Shown: positions 43,439 to 53,207, counted from the first letter of the stretch. The stretch: 64,000 nt of DNA from a bacterium (GCA_021800805.1 JAJYYR010000004.1:1-64000), one strand, 5' to 3'. The notes: generated from the sequence alone by a model not told the origin. Made by a program: numbers and translations.

Positions 43439-43798
43439 ATGAAAAGGAAATTTACTTATATCTTCGCTTTAATCGCCTTTATTATTATTATATTTCAATC
43501 ATTAATAAATACAGGCGTCTGTATCGGATTGAAAAATCCATTTATATCTCCCTTCAAGACAAAGGAATATAAAAATTTTAACTCTAATCCTTTGAACGGG
43601 CTTAACCTTCAGGCTATAGTGAGCGGTTCCAACCCCGGCAAAAATATTGCCGTTATTAACGGCAGCCCTTATTACGTCGGTTCTAAGATTATGGAAAAAA
43701 CCGTCGTGGGAATTACTCGTAATGCCGTAATAATCAAACTTAAAAACGGAAAAATAGTTAAGCTTATACTATCCAAATTTGAAGGATTTAAAAAATAA
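43439..43798 (+). CDS. PilP/MshK-like secretion-pilus protein
   Basis: A 119-residue exported protein. An N-terminal hydrophobic signal-anchor (about 6-25) is followed by a short linker and a domain with LNLQAIVSGSNPGKNIAVIN, GSPYYVGSKI and VVIKLKNGK-like repeats, as in PilP, MshK and GspB proteins that link the inner-membrane platform to the secretin. The start is the ATG at 43439; a TTG at 43430 would add three residues. It precedes the secretin gene by 19 bases. Confidence 0.75.
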   Translation: MKRKFTYIFALIAFIIIIFQSLINTGVCIGLKNPFISPFKTKEYKNFNSNPLNGLNLQAIVSGSNPGKNIAVINGSPYYVGSKIMEKTVVGITRNAVIIKLKNGKIVKLILSKFEGFKK

Positions 43799-43817
43799 TA
43801 AATGATATAATAATCTT

Positions 43818-45143
43818 ATGATTTTTAAATCCAAATTTTATATTATCGTTAGTATTTCCTTATTTATTTTTAATTTTTATGGAAACGCCTATGCTTTTAA
43901 AGCGAATACTTCATATAGTTTCTTAGGCGGGATTAGACTGCCTAACAAAAGAATAACTATCGAAGGAAACGATATTCCGCTCAGGCCGTTGATAATAGGA
44001 ATATGCCATGAATTTCGGTTGAATTACGTTTTAAGCAGTTCCGTAAACGGAAGCGCGACTCTGCACATAAGAAGCATACCTCTGCCGGAAGCCCTGTCGA
44101 TTATTTTCAGAGCGGGAAATTTGGGCTACAGCGTGAGCAACGGGATTTTGTTTATAGGCCCCCGTTCATCCCTTAAAAACAGTTATATATATTACAAGAT
44201 AAATCTAAAATATATTCAGGCTAAAAATCTTCTTGCGGATTTAACGCCTATTTTACCGGCGGGGGCAAAGGCTTACGCTTCTCCCCACGGCAATTCCGTA
44301 TTCGTTTACGATATTCCTTCAAACATAAAAAAAATTAAAAATATTATTAAAAAAATAGACGTAAAAAAAAGGGTCGTTCTTTTAAATGCAAGAATAGTCG
44401 ACGTAACCGATAATTTCGTTAGAAATCTGGGCATAGCGTGGTCTTTTTCGCCGAATAATAACAACGCTATAATATCTACTTCTACTTTTCCTACCGGCTT
44501 TAGCGGCGCTATAAGTCAACCGCCGCCTCAAAATACCCTAAACTTAAGCGTCGGAACGGCATGGCAGAATTTTGGAATACTTTCCGCCCAACTTTCTTTA
44601 GGACAGCAGTTAGGCTGGGATAAGGTTATAGCGTCCCCGAGCGTTTCGGTTATAAGCGGTCAGCCCGCCACTATAAATTCGGGAGTTACTTTATATTATG
44701 TCGCATATACGGCATCGGGAGGAGCTTCTTCGTCAACCCCTTCAAGCACCCCCTCAAGCGGAACTACCGTTATAACGCAGGAACCTGTTACGTCGTCCCT
44801 CCAGACTATTACGCTGGGGCTTACGTTAACCGTTACGCCTATAGTCGAAAGCAAAAATTCCATTATGCTGAATATTAACGTTACAAATTCACAGCCAAAT
44901 TTCGGACAGGTAGTCAACGGGTTCCCTTCGGTAGATAATAAAAGCGTTTCGACCACGGTTCTGGTTAAAAATAATTCTACTTTAGTTATCGGGGGCATTT
45001 TATATACCGATAAATCGCATTCTAATAACGGAATTCCTATTCTATCAACCATTCCTGTAATTGGCTATCTTTTTTCGTCAAGGCAAAAAAGCGTTTCTAG
45101 AGAGCAGTTAATGGTATTTATTTCTCCAAAAATAGTAAATTAG
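43818..45143 (+). CDS. secretin (PilQ/MshL/GspD-type outer membrane channel)
   Basis: A 441-residue secretin. A signal peptide (1-26) is followed by a Secretin/TonB short N-terminal domain (about 55-115; NDIPLRPLIIGICHEFRLNY) and an N1-type domain (about 120-180; DIPSNIKKIKNIIKKID). The C-terminal secretin channel domain starts near 190, with a Ser/Thr-rich low-complexity insert at about 300-320 and the conserved end GIPILSTIPVIGYLFS..EQLMVFISPKIV. It is short, closer to MshL. Together with the PilP/MshK-like gene it forms one half of a pilus cluster. Confidence 0.9.
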   Translation: MIFKSKFYIIVSISLFIFNFYGNAYAFKANTSYSFLGGIRLPNKRITIEGNDIPLRPLIIGICHEFRLNYVLSSSVNGSATLHIRSIPLPEALSIIFRAGNLGYSVSNGILFIGPRSSLKNSYIYYKINLKYIQAKNLLADLTPILPAGAKAYASPHGNSVFVYDIPSNIKKIKNIIKKIDVKKRVVLLNARIVDVTDNFVRNLGIAWSFSPNNNNAIISTSTFPTGFSGAISQPPPQNTLNLSVGTAWQNFGILSAQLSLGQQLGWDKVIASPSVSVISGQPATINSGVTLYYVAYTASGGASSSTPSSTPSSGTTVITQEPVTSSLQTITLGLTLTVTPIVESKNSIMLNINVTNSQPNFGQVVNGFPSVDNKSVSTTVLVKNNSTLVIGGILYTDKSHSNNGIPILSTIPVIGYLFSSRQKSVSREQLMVFISPKIVN

Positions 45144-45170
45144 CCGCATTAAATAAAATAATTAATTTAA

Positions 45171-46052
45171 ATGAGCTTTAAAAAAAACGAAAAAGAAGAA
45201 AAGAAAGTTAAAGCCGAAAGAAGAATGCCTTTTTTAGAGCATTTTTCGGAATTAAGAAAGAGAATACTTTATGTATTTATCGCGCTTATCGTATGCATGG
45301 GTTTTTCGTGGCGGCTTTCCTATAAAGCGATAAATATCATAGAAACTCCTTTAGAAAAGCCTACCTATATTACATATTTTTCGGGATACGCAAAAAATGT
45401 TATAAAAGAAAAAGCGCCTTCGGTTTATTATGCGTTCGGTCTTAATAAAACCCCGAAAAAATTCGTAAAGCATATTCTTCATTATTCAAAACCCTTAGAG
45501 CCGTTTTTTATGCAGGTAAAAGTATCGCTGATTCTCGGGTTTATGATAGCCCTCCCGTTTATTCTGTTTCAGTTCTGGCAGTTTATAAAGCCCGGTCTTT
45601 TGAAAAAAGAAAGGATGTATTTGCTGCCTTTTTTGTTTTTCGGAACGCTGTTTTTTGTTTCAGGCGTGATTTTTATGGTTTTTTACATATGGCCGGCGGT
45701 TATTAATTTTTCTCTTAGTTACCAAAGTCCAAACTTATCCCCGCTCATAAATTTGACTCATTACATTAATTTTGCGCTGAGGCTTGGACTGATATTCGGC
45801 CTGATATTCGAACTGCCGTTAGTGTCGGCTCTTTTTTCGCTTGCGGGAATATTAAAACCCGGGTTTTTGAAGAAATACAGAAAGTATGCCCTTGTAATAA
45901 GTCTTATTATTGCGGCTTTTCATGCAGATATAGTTACCATGTTTTTTATAGCGGTTCCTCTTTATTCGATGTATGAGATAAGTATTTTTATATCTTCCTT
46001 TATATGGAAATTTAAAAAAAAGACGGTTGATGCGGCACCCGGCAACAATTAA
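45171..46052 (+). CDS. tatC: twin-arginine translocase subunit TatC
   Basis: Core receptor of the Tat protein-export system. The 293-residue chain begins with MPFLEHFSELRKRI, the cytoplasmic signal-binding face, and has six transmembrane helices. The first periplasmic loop (about 60-120) is longer than usual, so the protein exceeds the usual 250 residues. It has a basic N-terminal extension (1-20). TatA is not in the window. Its end overlaps the PilO-like gene by four bases on the opposite strand. Confidence 0.94.
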   Translation: MSFKKNEKEEKKVKAERRMPFLEHFSELRKRILYVFIALIVCMGFSWRLSYKAINIIETPLEKPTYITYFSGYAKNVIKEKAPSVYYAFGLNKTPKKFVKHILHYSKPLEPFFMQVKVSLILGFMIALPFILFQFWQFIKPGLLKKERMYLLPFLFFGTLFFVSGVIFMVFYIWPAVINFSLSYQSPNLSPLINLTHYINFALRLGLIFGLIFELPLVSALFSLAGILKPGFLKKYRKYALVISLIIAAFHADIVTMFFIAVPLYSMYEISIFISSFIWKFKKKTVDAAPGNN

Positions 46053-46639
46053 CCGTTCATAGAAAAGACAAACCCTTTTATGTCTGCTTTAATATCGGGA
46101 AACGATTTTTTGCTTGCCTTAACGGAAACATAGTTTATAATAAAAATTCTTTTCATAGAGTTTATATTTTTAATAAACTCTATCGTTTTATTAAATCCTC
46201 CCGTTACGGAAATATCTACGGGCAAAGCCGTCACCCCTATATATTTGACCGGTTTTCCGAAACTTATATTTTCTATTGCAAAATTATCGGCAGGTTTATT
46301 TACGGCGATATTTTTAATTAAATCCGCAACCATAAATGTCGTAGGGAGCATAATTTCTTCGTTTTTTAACTTTAACCTTAATTTTACAATTTGATTTTTA
46401 AGACCGTATAAACTATTTTTTTCCCTGGAAAGAGACCCCGTCGTGTTCTTTATCATATTTATTTTGCTTTTGAGCTTTAATATGGCCGTATTTTTGGCGG
46501 CTATTCTTTTATATAATCCGTTTAAAAATATATCCTGATTTATTAAATAAAGAAATATAAAAGCCATAAGTATTACTGCGGCTGTTTTATTGGTCTTTAA
46601 GTATGCCGATATTTTTTTAATCTCTTCTAACGGTTTCAT
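46049..46639 (-). CDS. pilO: PilO/MshJ-like pilus assembly protein
   Basis: A 196-residue inner-membrane protein: short cytoplasmic start, one transmembrane helix (about 18-35; AVILMAFIFLYLINQDIFLN), a coiled coil (40-85) and a periplasmic ferredoxin-like domain (about 95-190). This is the PilO/GspM/MshJ layout. The start overlaps the stop of the PilN-like gene (ATGA). It is the last of three minus-strand pilus genes after recJ. Confidence 0.7.
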   Translation of the reverse strand: MKPLEEIKKISAYLKTNKTAAVILMAFIFLYLINQDIFLNGLYKRIAAKNTAILKLKSKINMIKNTTGSLSREKNSLYGLKNQIVKLRLKLKNEEIMLPTTFMVADLIKNIAVNKPADNFAIENISFGKPVKYIGVTALPVDISVTGGFNKTIEFIKNINSMKRIFIINYVSVKASKKSFPDIKADIKGFVFSMNG

Positions 46640-47250
46640 TTTTTGTTTTTAATGTTTTTAAAATTGATATTCGTAATATTTAAAAAAGCTTTTAAATTAA
46701 AAGAATAAAAGGTATTGCCGCCGATAATTTTTCTATGAGCTTCTTTAAGATTTATTTTTGTGAATAATCCGGTATTTTTAAGATTATTTATGTATGTCGA
46801 AATTCCCGATAATGATAAGCTGTTTCCGTTTATGGCAATAACGCCGTTTTCCAAAGACAGTCCGCTCATCCATACTCCGTCGGGGGATGCCGCAACCATC
46901 CTGCTTATCTTCTTATTCCATGCTACCTTAAGTTTTTTAAGGGAGTCTATGATTGCTATCTTTTTTTCTATGGCTTCCAAAAGATTTTTCCTTTTGTCTA
47001 TTGCCTGTTCAAATGTTTCGTTTAAAATATTTTTTGTTTTTAAGACTGTTAACTGCTGATTTAATTGCGATATATAAGTTCTTTTGGAATTGTTGTTAAG
47101 AATTGAAGCTAAATCCAATAAAAAAATAAATATAAGATACGCAACAATTATAGAAAAAATTACCGTCCTTTTTCTGCTTTTTGCGATACGATTCCTGTCT
47201 TTTGCCGGCAATAAGTTAATTCTTGTTTTTTCGGGATTCTTCTTTTTCAT
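46636..47250 (-). CDS. pilN: PilN/MshI2-like pilus assembly protein
   Basis: A 204-residue protein with the N-terminal RINLLPAKDRNR block of PilN, which contacts PilM, a transmembrane helix at about 30-48 (VIFSIIVAYLIFIFLLDLAS), a coiled coil, and a periplasmic domain with GVWMSGLSLENGVIAINGNS, typical of PilN Fimbrial assembly domains. Gaps are 12 bases to pilM upstream and an overlap to pilO downstream. Confidence 0.83.
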   Translation of the reverse strand: MKKKNPEKTRINLLPAKDRNRIAKSRKRTVIFSIIVAYLIFIFLLDLASILNNNSKRTYISQLNQQLTVLKTKNILNETFEQAIDKRKNLLEAIEKKIAIIDSLKKLKVAWNKKISRMVAASPDGVWMSGLSLENGVIAINGNSLSLSGISTYINNLKNTGLFTKINLKEAHRKIIGGNTFYSFNLKAFLNITNINFKNIKNKK

Positions 47251-47262
47251 TTATCTTTCCGT

Positions 47263-48216
47263 TCATCTGTTTATAATCAGTCCGAACGTAGTCCACATTT
47301 CTTCCAACGGCCGGAAAAATTCATAATCTTCTTGTATGTTGCGGTTTTTTAATTTTTTAGATAAATAAAAAGAATATTTTTCCGAGCCTATAAGATTGAG
47401 GACGGAAACCGAATAAGCCCTGAAAGCCGTCGCTTCGGTAATTTTTGCGTCGAACCCTTTTTTGCCTGAAAAAATTCCCGTAAGTATGATGCCGTCGATG
47501 GAGGGCAGGGATTTTCCGGCAAAATAAAAGTCTATCGTTCTTTTTAATTCATCGGTTATAAGGGTTGAGGCTTCGTCATAGTTTTGACTTTTAAGGTTTA
47601 ATCCGTCGATCGTTCTTTCAAAATTAATCGCATTATTTAATATTATGACTATTTTTATCGTTTTATCCGATATATCGCAAAGCAGTAAATGACCCGTAAG
47701 GTTTTTATTTATATATCTTATATTGTTATAAATCGATACCGTTTTACATTCTATCGATTTTATTTTCAGCCCCGATTTGTCGAATATTTCCTTAAAATTA
47801 TTTATGTCTTCGTCTTTCGAGGCGAATGCCGTGATATTTAGCGCTCTGTTTCCCTGTTCGTCTATTTTTTCGGTATATATAAAATCGAATATACACTGTG
47901 ATATAGGGAAGGTAAGTAGTTTTTTTAGTTCGTATTCAACCGCTATTTTAAGATCCGATTCCGGCATAGGCGGTAAAATAAAATTAAAACTGTAAACCGA
48001 GTTCCCGTTAATAGACGTTAATATGTTTTTTCTGCCGATTTTATTTTCATTTATAATTTTATTTAGATTAAGGGATACCGAATTTATATCGTGGTAGTCT
48101 AAACCTGCAATCGTGACGTTTACAAAATTGTTCAGAAAATAACTATCTCTTTTTTTGAAAATTTCCAGTATTTTAAACTGGTTATAATCAATTTCTACGG
48201 CGGTAAAAATCTTCAT
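47263..48216 (-). CDS. pilM: PilM/MshI-like cytoplasmic actin-fold protein
   Basis: A 317-residue protein of the PilM/FtsA-like actin fold, which recruits the PilN/O complex at the membrane. The blocks are VEIDYNQFKILEIF, SINGNSVYSFNFILPPMPES, AVEYELKKLLTFPI and HLLLCDISDKTIKIVIILN. It is shorter than PilM of Thermus. MSHA MshI is an equal alternative. It lies 16 bases after recJ on the same strand. Confidence 0.76.
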   Translation of the reverse strand: MKIFTAVEIDYNQFKILEIFKKRDSYFLNNFVNVTIAGLDYHDINSVSLNLNKIINENKIGRKNILTSINGNSVYSFNFILPPMPESDLKIAVEYELKKLLTFPISQCIFDFIYTEKIDEQGNRALNITAFASKDEDINNFKEIFDKSGLKIKSIECKTVSIYNNIRYINKNLTGHLLLCDISDKTIKIVIILNNAINFERTIDGLNLKSQNYDEASTLITDELKRTIDFYFAGKSLPSIDGIILTGIFSGKKGFDAKITEATAFRAYSVSVLNLIGSEKYSFYLSKKLKNRNIQEDYEFFRPLEEMWTTFGLIINR

Positions 48217-48232
48217 AAAGTTTTAAGTAAGG

Positions 48233-50173
48233 TTATATAAAATTCAGGATTTTTATGTAACCGTTGAAAAATTCGAATATAATTCCGTCAACCGCTATTC
48301 TATTTTCGGGAGTTTTATTTAAAATATTTTCCATAGCCCCGTGTCTGTTAAACATCATTGCTTTATGTTTTGTTTCGCCGTTCGTTCCCGATTGGGAAGA
48401 CCCCGCTATATTTAAGGTAAAATAACAATTTGTATTTACGCGTAAGCCATTAACCGCATTATTTTTTTTTGGCGTCTTATTTTTGAATTCGCGCCTGTTT
48501 ATATCTAATAGCGTAATATTTCTAATTAAAAACTTAGGCTTTTCGTTAAGCGGTCCGAAGGGAGATATTAATTTTATAATCTCGGAAAACTCTTTATTCG
48601 ATATAGAATTTAAATTAATTTCTTCATCGTAATCCGCTTCGAAGCCGCTTCCGGTAACATCCGGTTTTTCTTCCCCCTGTCCCCCCCCCTGCGCTTTATC
48701 TATGAAAATATTTTTTTTATGGTCTTTTAAAACTGCAGAGATGAAATCGTCTATTTCTTCTCCCTTTTGGACGGTTAATCCGCATGCCATTTTATGCCCC
48801 CCGAATTTAGAAAAAAAAGATTCGTAATTTTTTAAGAAAGCGTAAATGTCGATATTGCCGCATGACCTTGCGGAGCCGATATAGACGTTTTCTTTGAATC
48901 CGGTAAGAAGCAAAACCGGCTTTTGTAAATAATCCGATAATTTTGACGATACTATCCCTATCACGCCCGGATGCCATGATTCTCCTTTTAATATAATAAC
49001 CGGCAGCGTTTCTTCGTACCCCGTTTTTGCTTTAAGGAGATTAATTGCATCGTTAAAGCAGGCATCTTCGAGCAATTGTCTTTTTCTGTTGAACGATTCA
49101 AGCTCCTGAGCAAGACCGAAAGCCGTTTTAGGATCTTTTTGGGTTAAAAGTTCTACCGCCACTGCGGGGTTACCGACCCTGCCCGCGGCATTTATTTTAG
49201 GCGCGATCTTCCATGCTATATCGGATTCATTGACGTTATCGAAATGTAGTCCGCAGATGCGTCTTAGTTCTTTTATTCCGGGGCGGGGGCAGGAATTAAG
49301 TATTTGAAGTCCGTAGCGGGTGAGGGTTCTATTGTCGCCGTACATAGGAACTATATCGGCAATAATGCCGAGACATACGATATCTAAGTAATCCTTAAGG
49401 TTAGGATATGAAGTCAGCAGACCTTCTTTTACTAAATATTTTCTAAGGGCGATACCGAGGTTGAAAGCAATCCCGACTCCGGGTAAAAATTTAAAAGGAA
49501 ATTTATCGCCTTTGCGTTTCGGATTAAGTATTGCAAAAGCGTCCGGCAAAATCTCCATTTCTCCGCTTAAAGGAACTTCATGATGGTCGCATATTATTAC
49601 GTCTATATTCTTAGAATTTGCATACGAAACTTCTTTGACTCCCGTTATGCCCAGATCCACCGTTATCATTAGAGAAAGAGGTTTTTTGCCGCTTTCGCTT
49701 ATAAAATCATAAATTTCATTAATAGGCTCTATTCCCAGCCCATAGCCGTCTTTTATCCTGTCCGGCAGTTTATAAAAGATGGAAGAGCCGTTATTTTTTT
49801 GTTCAGGGTTTAGTATTCTTTTCAATTCTCTTAAAAAGGAAACAAGAAAAGACGTTGCCGTAATCCCGTCAACGTCATAATCCCCGTATATACAGATTGA
49901 TTCGTCGTCTAAAATAGCATTAGATAAACGGAGTACGGCTTTTTCCATATCGGATATAAGAAAGGGGTCGCTTAAACATTTAAGCGAGGGATTAAGATAA
50001 TTGTCTATAAAACAACTCAACGTAGTTTTATTGCCGTTCGCAAAAATATCCGAGTAGAAAGGGTCAAAATTTAATTGGGAAAGTATTCTTTTTAAAATAA
50101 GGGATGAAGCAGTATTATCTAAATATATGGGAAGACGTTCTTTTAAATATCGCTGAACATATTCTTTTTCCAT
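48233..50173 (-). CDS. recJ: single-strand DNA exonuclease RecJ
   Basis: 5'-3' single-strand exonuclease of recombination and mismatch repair. The DHH motifs are YGDYDVDGITATSFL, TVDLGITG, ICDHHEVP, CLGIIADIVPM, with the DHHA1 block GKESWHPGVIGIVSS-like (GESWHPGVIG) and the SARSCGNIDIY segment. At 646 residues it is longer than many bacterial RecJ proteins. The extra length includes two low-complexity inserts near residues 490-515 (QGGGQGEEKPD) and 590-620; the first holds a nine-base C/G run (48681-48689). Confidence 0.94.
   Translation of the reverse strand: MEKEYVQRYLKERLPIYLDNTASSLILKRILSQLNFDPFYSDIFANGNKTTLSCFIDNYLNPSLKCLSDPFLISDMEKAVLRLSNAILDDESICIYGDYDVDGITATSFLVSFLRELKRILNPEQKNNGSSIFYKLPDRIKDGYGLGIEPINEIYDFISESGKKPLSLMITVDLGITGVKEVSYANSKNIDVIICDHHEVPLSGEMEILPDAFAILNPKRKGDKFPFKFLPGVGIAFNLGIALRKYLVKEGLLTSYPNLKDYLDIVCLGIIADIVPMYGDNRTLTRYGLQILNSCPRPGIKELRRICGLHFDNVNESDIAWKIAPKINAAGRVGNPAVAVELLTQKDPKTAFGLAQELESFNRKRQLLEDACFNDAINLLKAKTGYEETLPVIILKGESWHPGVIGIVSSKLSDYLQKPVLLLTGFKENVYIGSARSCGNIDIYAFLKNYESFFSKFGGHKMACGLTVQKGEEIDDFISAVLKDHKKNIFIDKAQGGGQGEEKPDVTGSGFEADYDEEINLNSISNKEFSEIIKLISPFGPLNEKPKFLIRNITLLDINRREFKNKTPKKNNAVNGLRVNTNCYFTLNIAGSSQSGTNGETKHKAMMFNRHGAMENILNKTPENRIAVDGIIFEFFNGYIKILNFI
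48681..48689. repeat. C9 homopolymer inside recJ
   Basis: Nine C bases on the plus strand (G on the coding strand) encode part of a QGGGQGEE linker. Slippage by one or two would frameshift recJ within its C-terminal third. Confidence 0.85.
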
Positions 50174-50218
50174 ATTTTAATTTTAAATTTATATGCACTT
50201 TTTCAAATACTTATTTGT

Positions 50219-51130
50219 TTATTTATAGTGCTTCTCGTTTAAAATAACCATAATAGGGCTTGCTATAAATATCGAGGAATAAGTTCCTATTAGTACCCCG
50301 AGCAATAAAGTAAAAGCAAAGTCGTGCAAAACTACGCCCCCGAGAAAGAATAGGGATAACACGACAAGTATGACCGTGAAGGACGTAACGACCGTTCTTG
50401 TTAAAACTTCGTTGATGCTTGAATTAACAAGTTTTTTTAAATCGATATTCTTTGCTTTTTCCGTTTCGATCTTTAAGTTTTCCCTGATCCTGTCGAAAAC
50501 GACGACTTTATCGGTAAGCGAATATCCCGCCACGGTTAAAACGGCGGTTATAACAAGAAGCGTTATCTCCTTTTGAAATATAAAAATTATCCCGAGCAGG
50601 GCAAGCACGTCATGGGCAAGACCTATTGCCGCCGCAAGACCGAATCTAAACTCGAAACGCCATGTTATATACAGTATTATTGCAATAATAGATATGATAA
50701 TAGCGATAACGGCATCTCTTGAAAGTTTTCTGCCTACGGAAGGCCCTATCATTTCACTGCTGACGACTTTGGGCGGATTTTTTTTGAAAGATTTTTTAAT
50801 TACTTGTTTTATTTCAGCGGTATAAGCGTTTAAATTTTTTGCTTCAGCTTTAGTCTGAATTATAATATCGTTTTCACCTTTAATCTTAACTAATTTTACG
50901 TCCTTAAATCCCGCAGGTATCAGTATTTTTCGAACGGAGGATATAGAAATTTTATGTTTAAACGCAAGCTGCATAGATAGTCCGCCTGTAAAATCTATTC
51001 CTATTTTAGCCGTCCCCATTATCATCGTAATAATTTCTATAATGCCGAATATTACAAGAATAGAGGAAATAACGAAAGAATATTTTTGTTTTCCTATAAA
51101 ATTATAATGCGAGTTTTTAATAAATTCCAA
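50219..51130 (-). CDS. secF: protein translocase subunit SecF
   Basis: Accessory subunit of Sec that couples the proton gradient to late export. The 303-residue chain has six transmembrane helices, a first periplasmic loop with DFTGGLSMQLAFK, and the conserved VVFDRIREN block with TRTVVTSFTVILVVLSLFFLG. It lies 10 bases downstream of secD. The start ATG at 51130 is supported by the family N-terminus. Confidence 0.95.
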   Translation of the reverse strand: MEFIKNSHYNFIGKQKYSFVISSILVIFGIIEIITMIMGTAKIGIDFTGGLSMQLAFKHKISISSVRKILIPAGFKDVKLVKIKGENDIIIQTKAEAKNLNAYTAEIKQVIKKSFKKNPPKVVSSEMIGPSVGRKLSRDAVIAIIISIIAIILYITWRFEFRFGLAAAIGLAHDVLALLGIIFIFQKEITLLVITAVLTVAGYSLTDKVVVFDRIRENLKIETEKAKNIDLKKLVNSSINEVLTRTVVTSFTVILVVLSLFFLGGVVLHDFAFTLLLGVLIGTYSSIFIASPIMVILNEKHYK

Positions 51131-51140
51131 TTTCTGCTCC

Positions 51141-52721
51141 TTAAATACTTAATTTATTAAGTTCTTTTTTATTGGATATCATATCGAATATAACTTTTGT
51201 TCCTACTAAGGAAGTGAAGAGGTTAATTAATATTCCGAGAGAAAGCGTTACCGCAAAACCTTTTACCGGACCGGAACCGAAATAAAAAAGAACCGCTGCC
51301 GTAATAAGTGCCGTAACATGCGAATCCAAAATAGTAAAAAAGGCTTTATTGTATCCGTTTTCTATGGCTATGACGACCGGCTTGCCTTCCCTGAGTTCCT
51401 CTCTTATCCTTTCAAAGATAAGAACGTTGGAATCCACCGACATACCTATGGTCAAAATAATTCCCGCAATGCCGGGAAGGGTCAGCGTTGCCCCAAACAA
51501 TGAAAGAGCCGCCATAAGGAACAGAACGTTTTCTATGAGCGCAAAATCCGCGATTAAACCGGAAAGCTTATAATAAAATATCATAAAACCGATAACGAGA
51601 ATAGTACCTACTATTGCGGCAAGTATTCCGCCATGTATCGAGTCTGTTCCTAAGGTAGGGCCTACCGTATTGTTCTGTATTATTTTGACGGGGGCGGGCA
51701 ATGCACCCGAACGGAGGGCGATTGCAAGATTGTTTGCCTGCGCCATGGTAAAACGTCCGGAAATAGATGCATTGCCTCCAAGTATAGGCTCTTCTATAAC
51801 CGGAGCGGAAATAACGTTGTTATCGAGTATGATGGCTAATCTTTTGCCGGTGTATTTCGTAGTAATTTTTCCGAACTGTTTTGCTCCCGCAGAGTTTAAG
51901 GAAACCCCGACGACGGGCTGGTTATAACGGTTCATCTGAACGTTTGCGCTTGAAATGGCGGCTCCGTCCATCAGTACCGTTTTTCTTATAAGATAAGGTC
52001 TTTTTGTCGTTTTATGCGTATATTTATTGTATGTAATATGATATAAAATTTCGTCTCCTTTCGGAACTTTTCCGTTCAATGCATTCATCAGGCCGTGTTT
52101 GTCATCCACAAGTTTAAACGTAAGTCTTGCAGTTTTTCCTATGAGTTTAATAGCCTGTTTGACGTTTTTTACTCCGGGCATTTCGACGACTATCAAATCT
52201 TTTCCTTGACGGGCTATTTTTGGGGCTACCAATCCGAACTGGTCTATCCTGTTTCTCATTACCTCGACGGCTCCTCCAACGGCTTCCTTTTTATATCGGG
52301 AAAGAGCGGAAGGTTTAAAATTTATTATATTGCCGGTTAACTGCAAAGAAACATGATGGTTTTTCAGATAATTTTTAAGGTCGGAAAGCGCCGGTTTATT
52401 TTTCGAAATGTTTCCGCCTAAAATTATGTGATCGTCCGTGAAGGTTAAATCTTTTCCTTTCCCAATATTTTTATCTTTCACGAATGATTTTATATCGGAA
52501 TAATCTTTATATAATTTTTCTTTAACGGCTTTATCTACCTCAACCTTTTCGACTAGATAAACGCCGCCTTGAAGGTCGAGTCCCAGATGCATTTCCGAAT
52601 TTCCGATTACGGCTTTCCACCATCCCGGCGTATTTGGGTAAATAGAAGGGATTATCGAGAAAAAAGATATAAAAATAAATACGGCTATTAAAATTACTCG
52701 AGTTTTAACCGGTTTCATCAA
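51141..52721 (-). CDS. secD: protein translocase subunit SecD
   Basis: Partner of SecF in membrane protein export. The blocks are GLDLQGGVYLV, VMRNRIDQFGLVAPKIARQG, AIALRSGALPAPV and MSVDSNVLIFERIREE, and there are six transmembrane helices. At 526 residues it is a normal length. It follows yajC by 63 bases and precedes secF. Confidence 0.96.
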   Translation of the reverse strand: MMKPVKTRVILIAVFIFISFFSIIPSIYPNTPGWWKAVIGNSEMHLGLDLQGGVYLVEKVEVDKAVKEKLYKDYSDIKSFVKDKNIGKGKDLTFTDDHIILGGNISKNKPALSDLKNYLKNHHVSLQLTGNIINFKPSALSRYKKEAVGGAVEVMRNRIDQFGLVAPKIARQGKDLIVVEMPGVKNVKQAIKLIGKTARLTFKLVDDKHGLMNALNGKVPKGDEILYHITYNKYTHKTTKRPYLIRKTVLMDGAAISSANVQMNRYNQPVVGVSLNSAGAKQFGKITTKYTGKRLAIILDNNVISAPVIEEPILGGNASISGRFTMAQANNLAIALRSGALPAPVKIIQNNTVGPTLGTDSIHGGILAAIVGTILVIGFMIFYYKLSGLIADFALIENVLFLMAALSLFGATLTLPGIAGIILTIGMSVDSNVLIFERIREELREGKPVVIAIENGYNKAFFTILDSHVTALITAAVLFYFGSGPVKGFAVTLSLGILINLFTSLVGTKVIFDMISNKKELNKLSI

Positions 52722-52784
52722 GCTCCACCATAAAAGAAAATTAGACTTGTTAAATTATACAATGTTTTAAAATTTTATCGTTTT

Positions 52785-53144
52785 TTACTGTTTTACGGTT
52801 TTCGTCGCAATGGCGCTTTTGGTAATTTTGATTTTAACGTCTTTTGCTATTTCTATAGTAAAAAGCTGGTCGGCTATTCCGGTAATAACGCCGAATATGC
52901 CTCCCGTCGTCAGGACTTCGTCTCCGACTTTAAGCGATTCTATCATTTTCTTATGGTCCTTGGTTCTTTTTTGCTGTGGAAGTATGACCAAAAGATAAAA
53001 TATTACCACTATGGCGATGAGCGGGGCAAAATTTATTAAAGTTGCCTCCCAGCCTCCGGAAGAGGTTGTGCCGCCGCCCGCGGCATAAGCCGGTTTAACC
53101 GCAAAATTATTGAATAAGCCTGATAAACTTGATAAGATTTTCAT
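52785..53144 (-). CDS. yajC: preprotein translocase subunit YajC
   Basis: Small membrane protein of the SecDF-YajC complex. One transmembrane helix (about 36-55; FAPLIAIVVIFYLLVILPQQ) is followed by KRTKDHKKMIESLKVGDEVL and TTGGIFGVITGI, the family signature. The N-terminal part (1-33) is a Gly/Ser-rich extension that may be cleaved. It is in the usual order tgt-yajC-secD-secF. Confidence 0.93.
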   Translation of the reverse strand: MKILSSLSGLFNNFAVKPAYAAGGGTTSSGGWEATLINFAPLIAIVVIFYLLVILPQQKRTKDHKKMIESLKVGDEVLTTGGIFGVITGIADQLFTIEIAKDVKIKITKSAIATKTVKQ

Positions 53145-53207
53145 ACCTGCTCCTTTTTCTATTAAAATTTATTAATTTTAATATATTATATTTATATTTA
53201 AAGAAAG

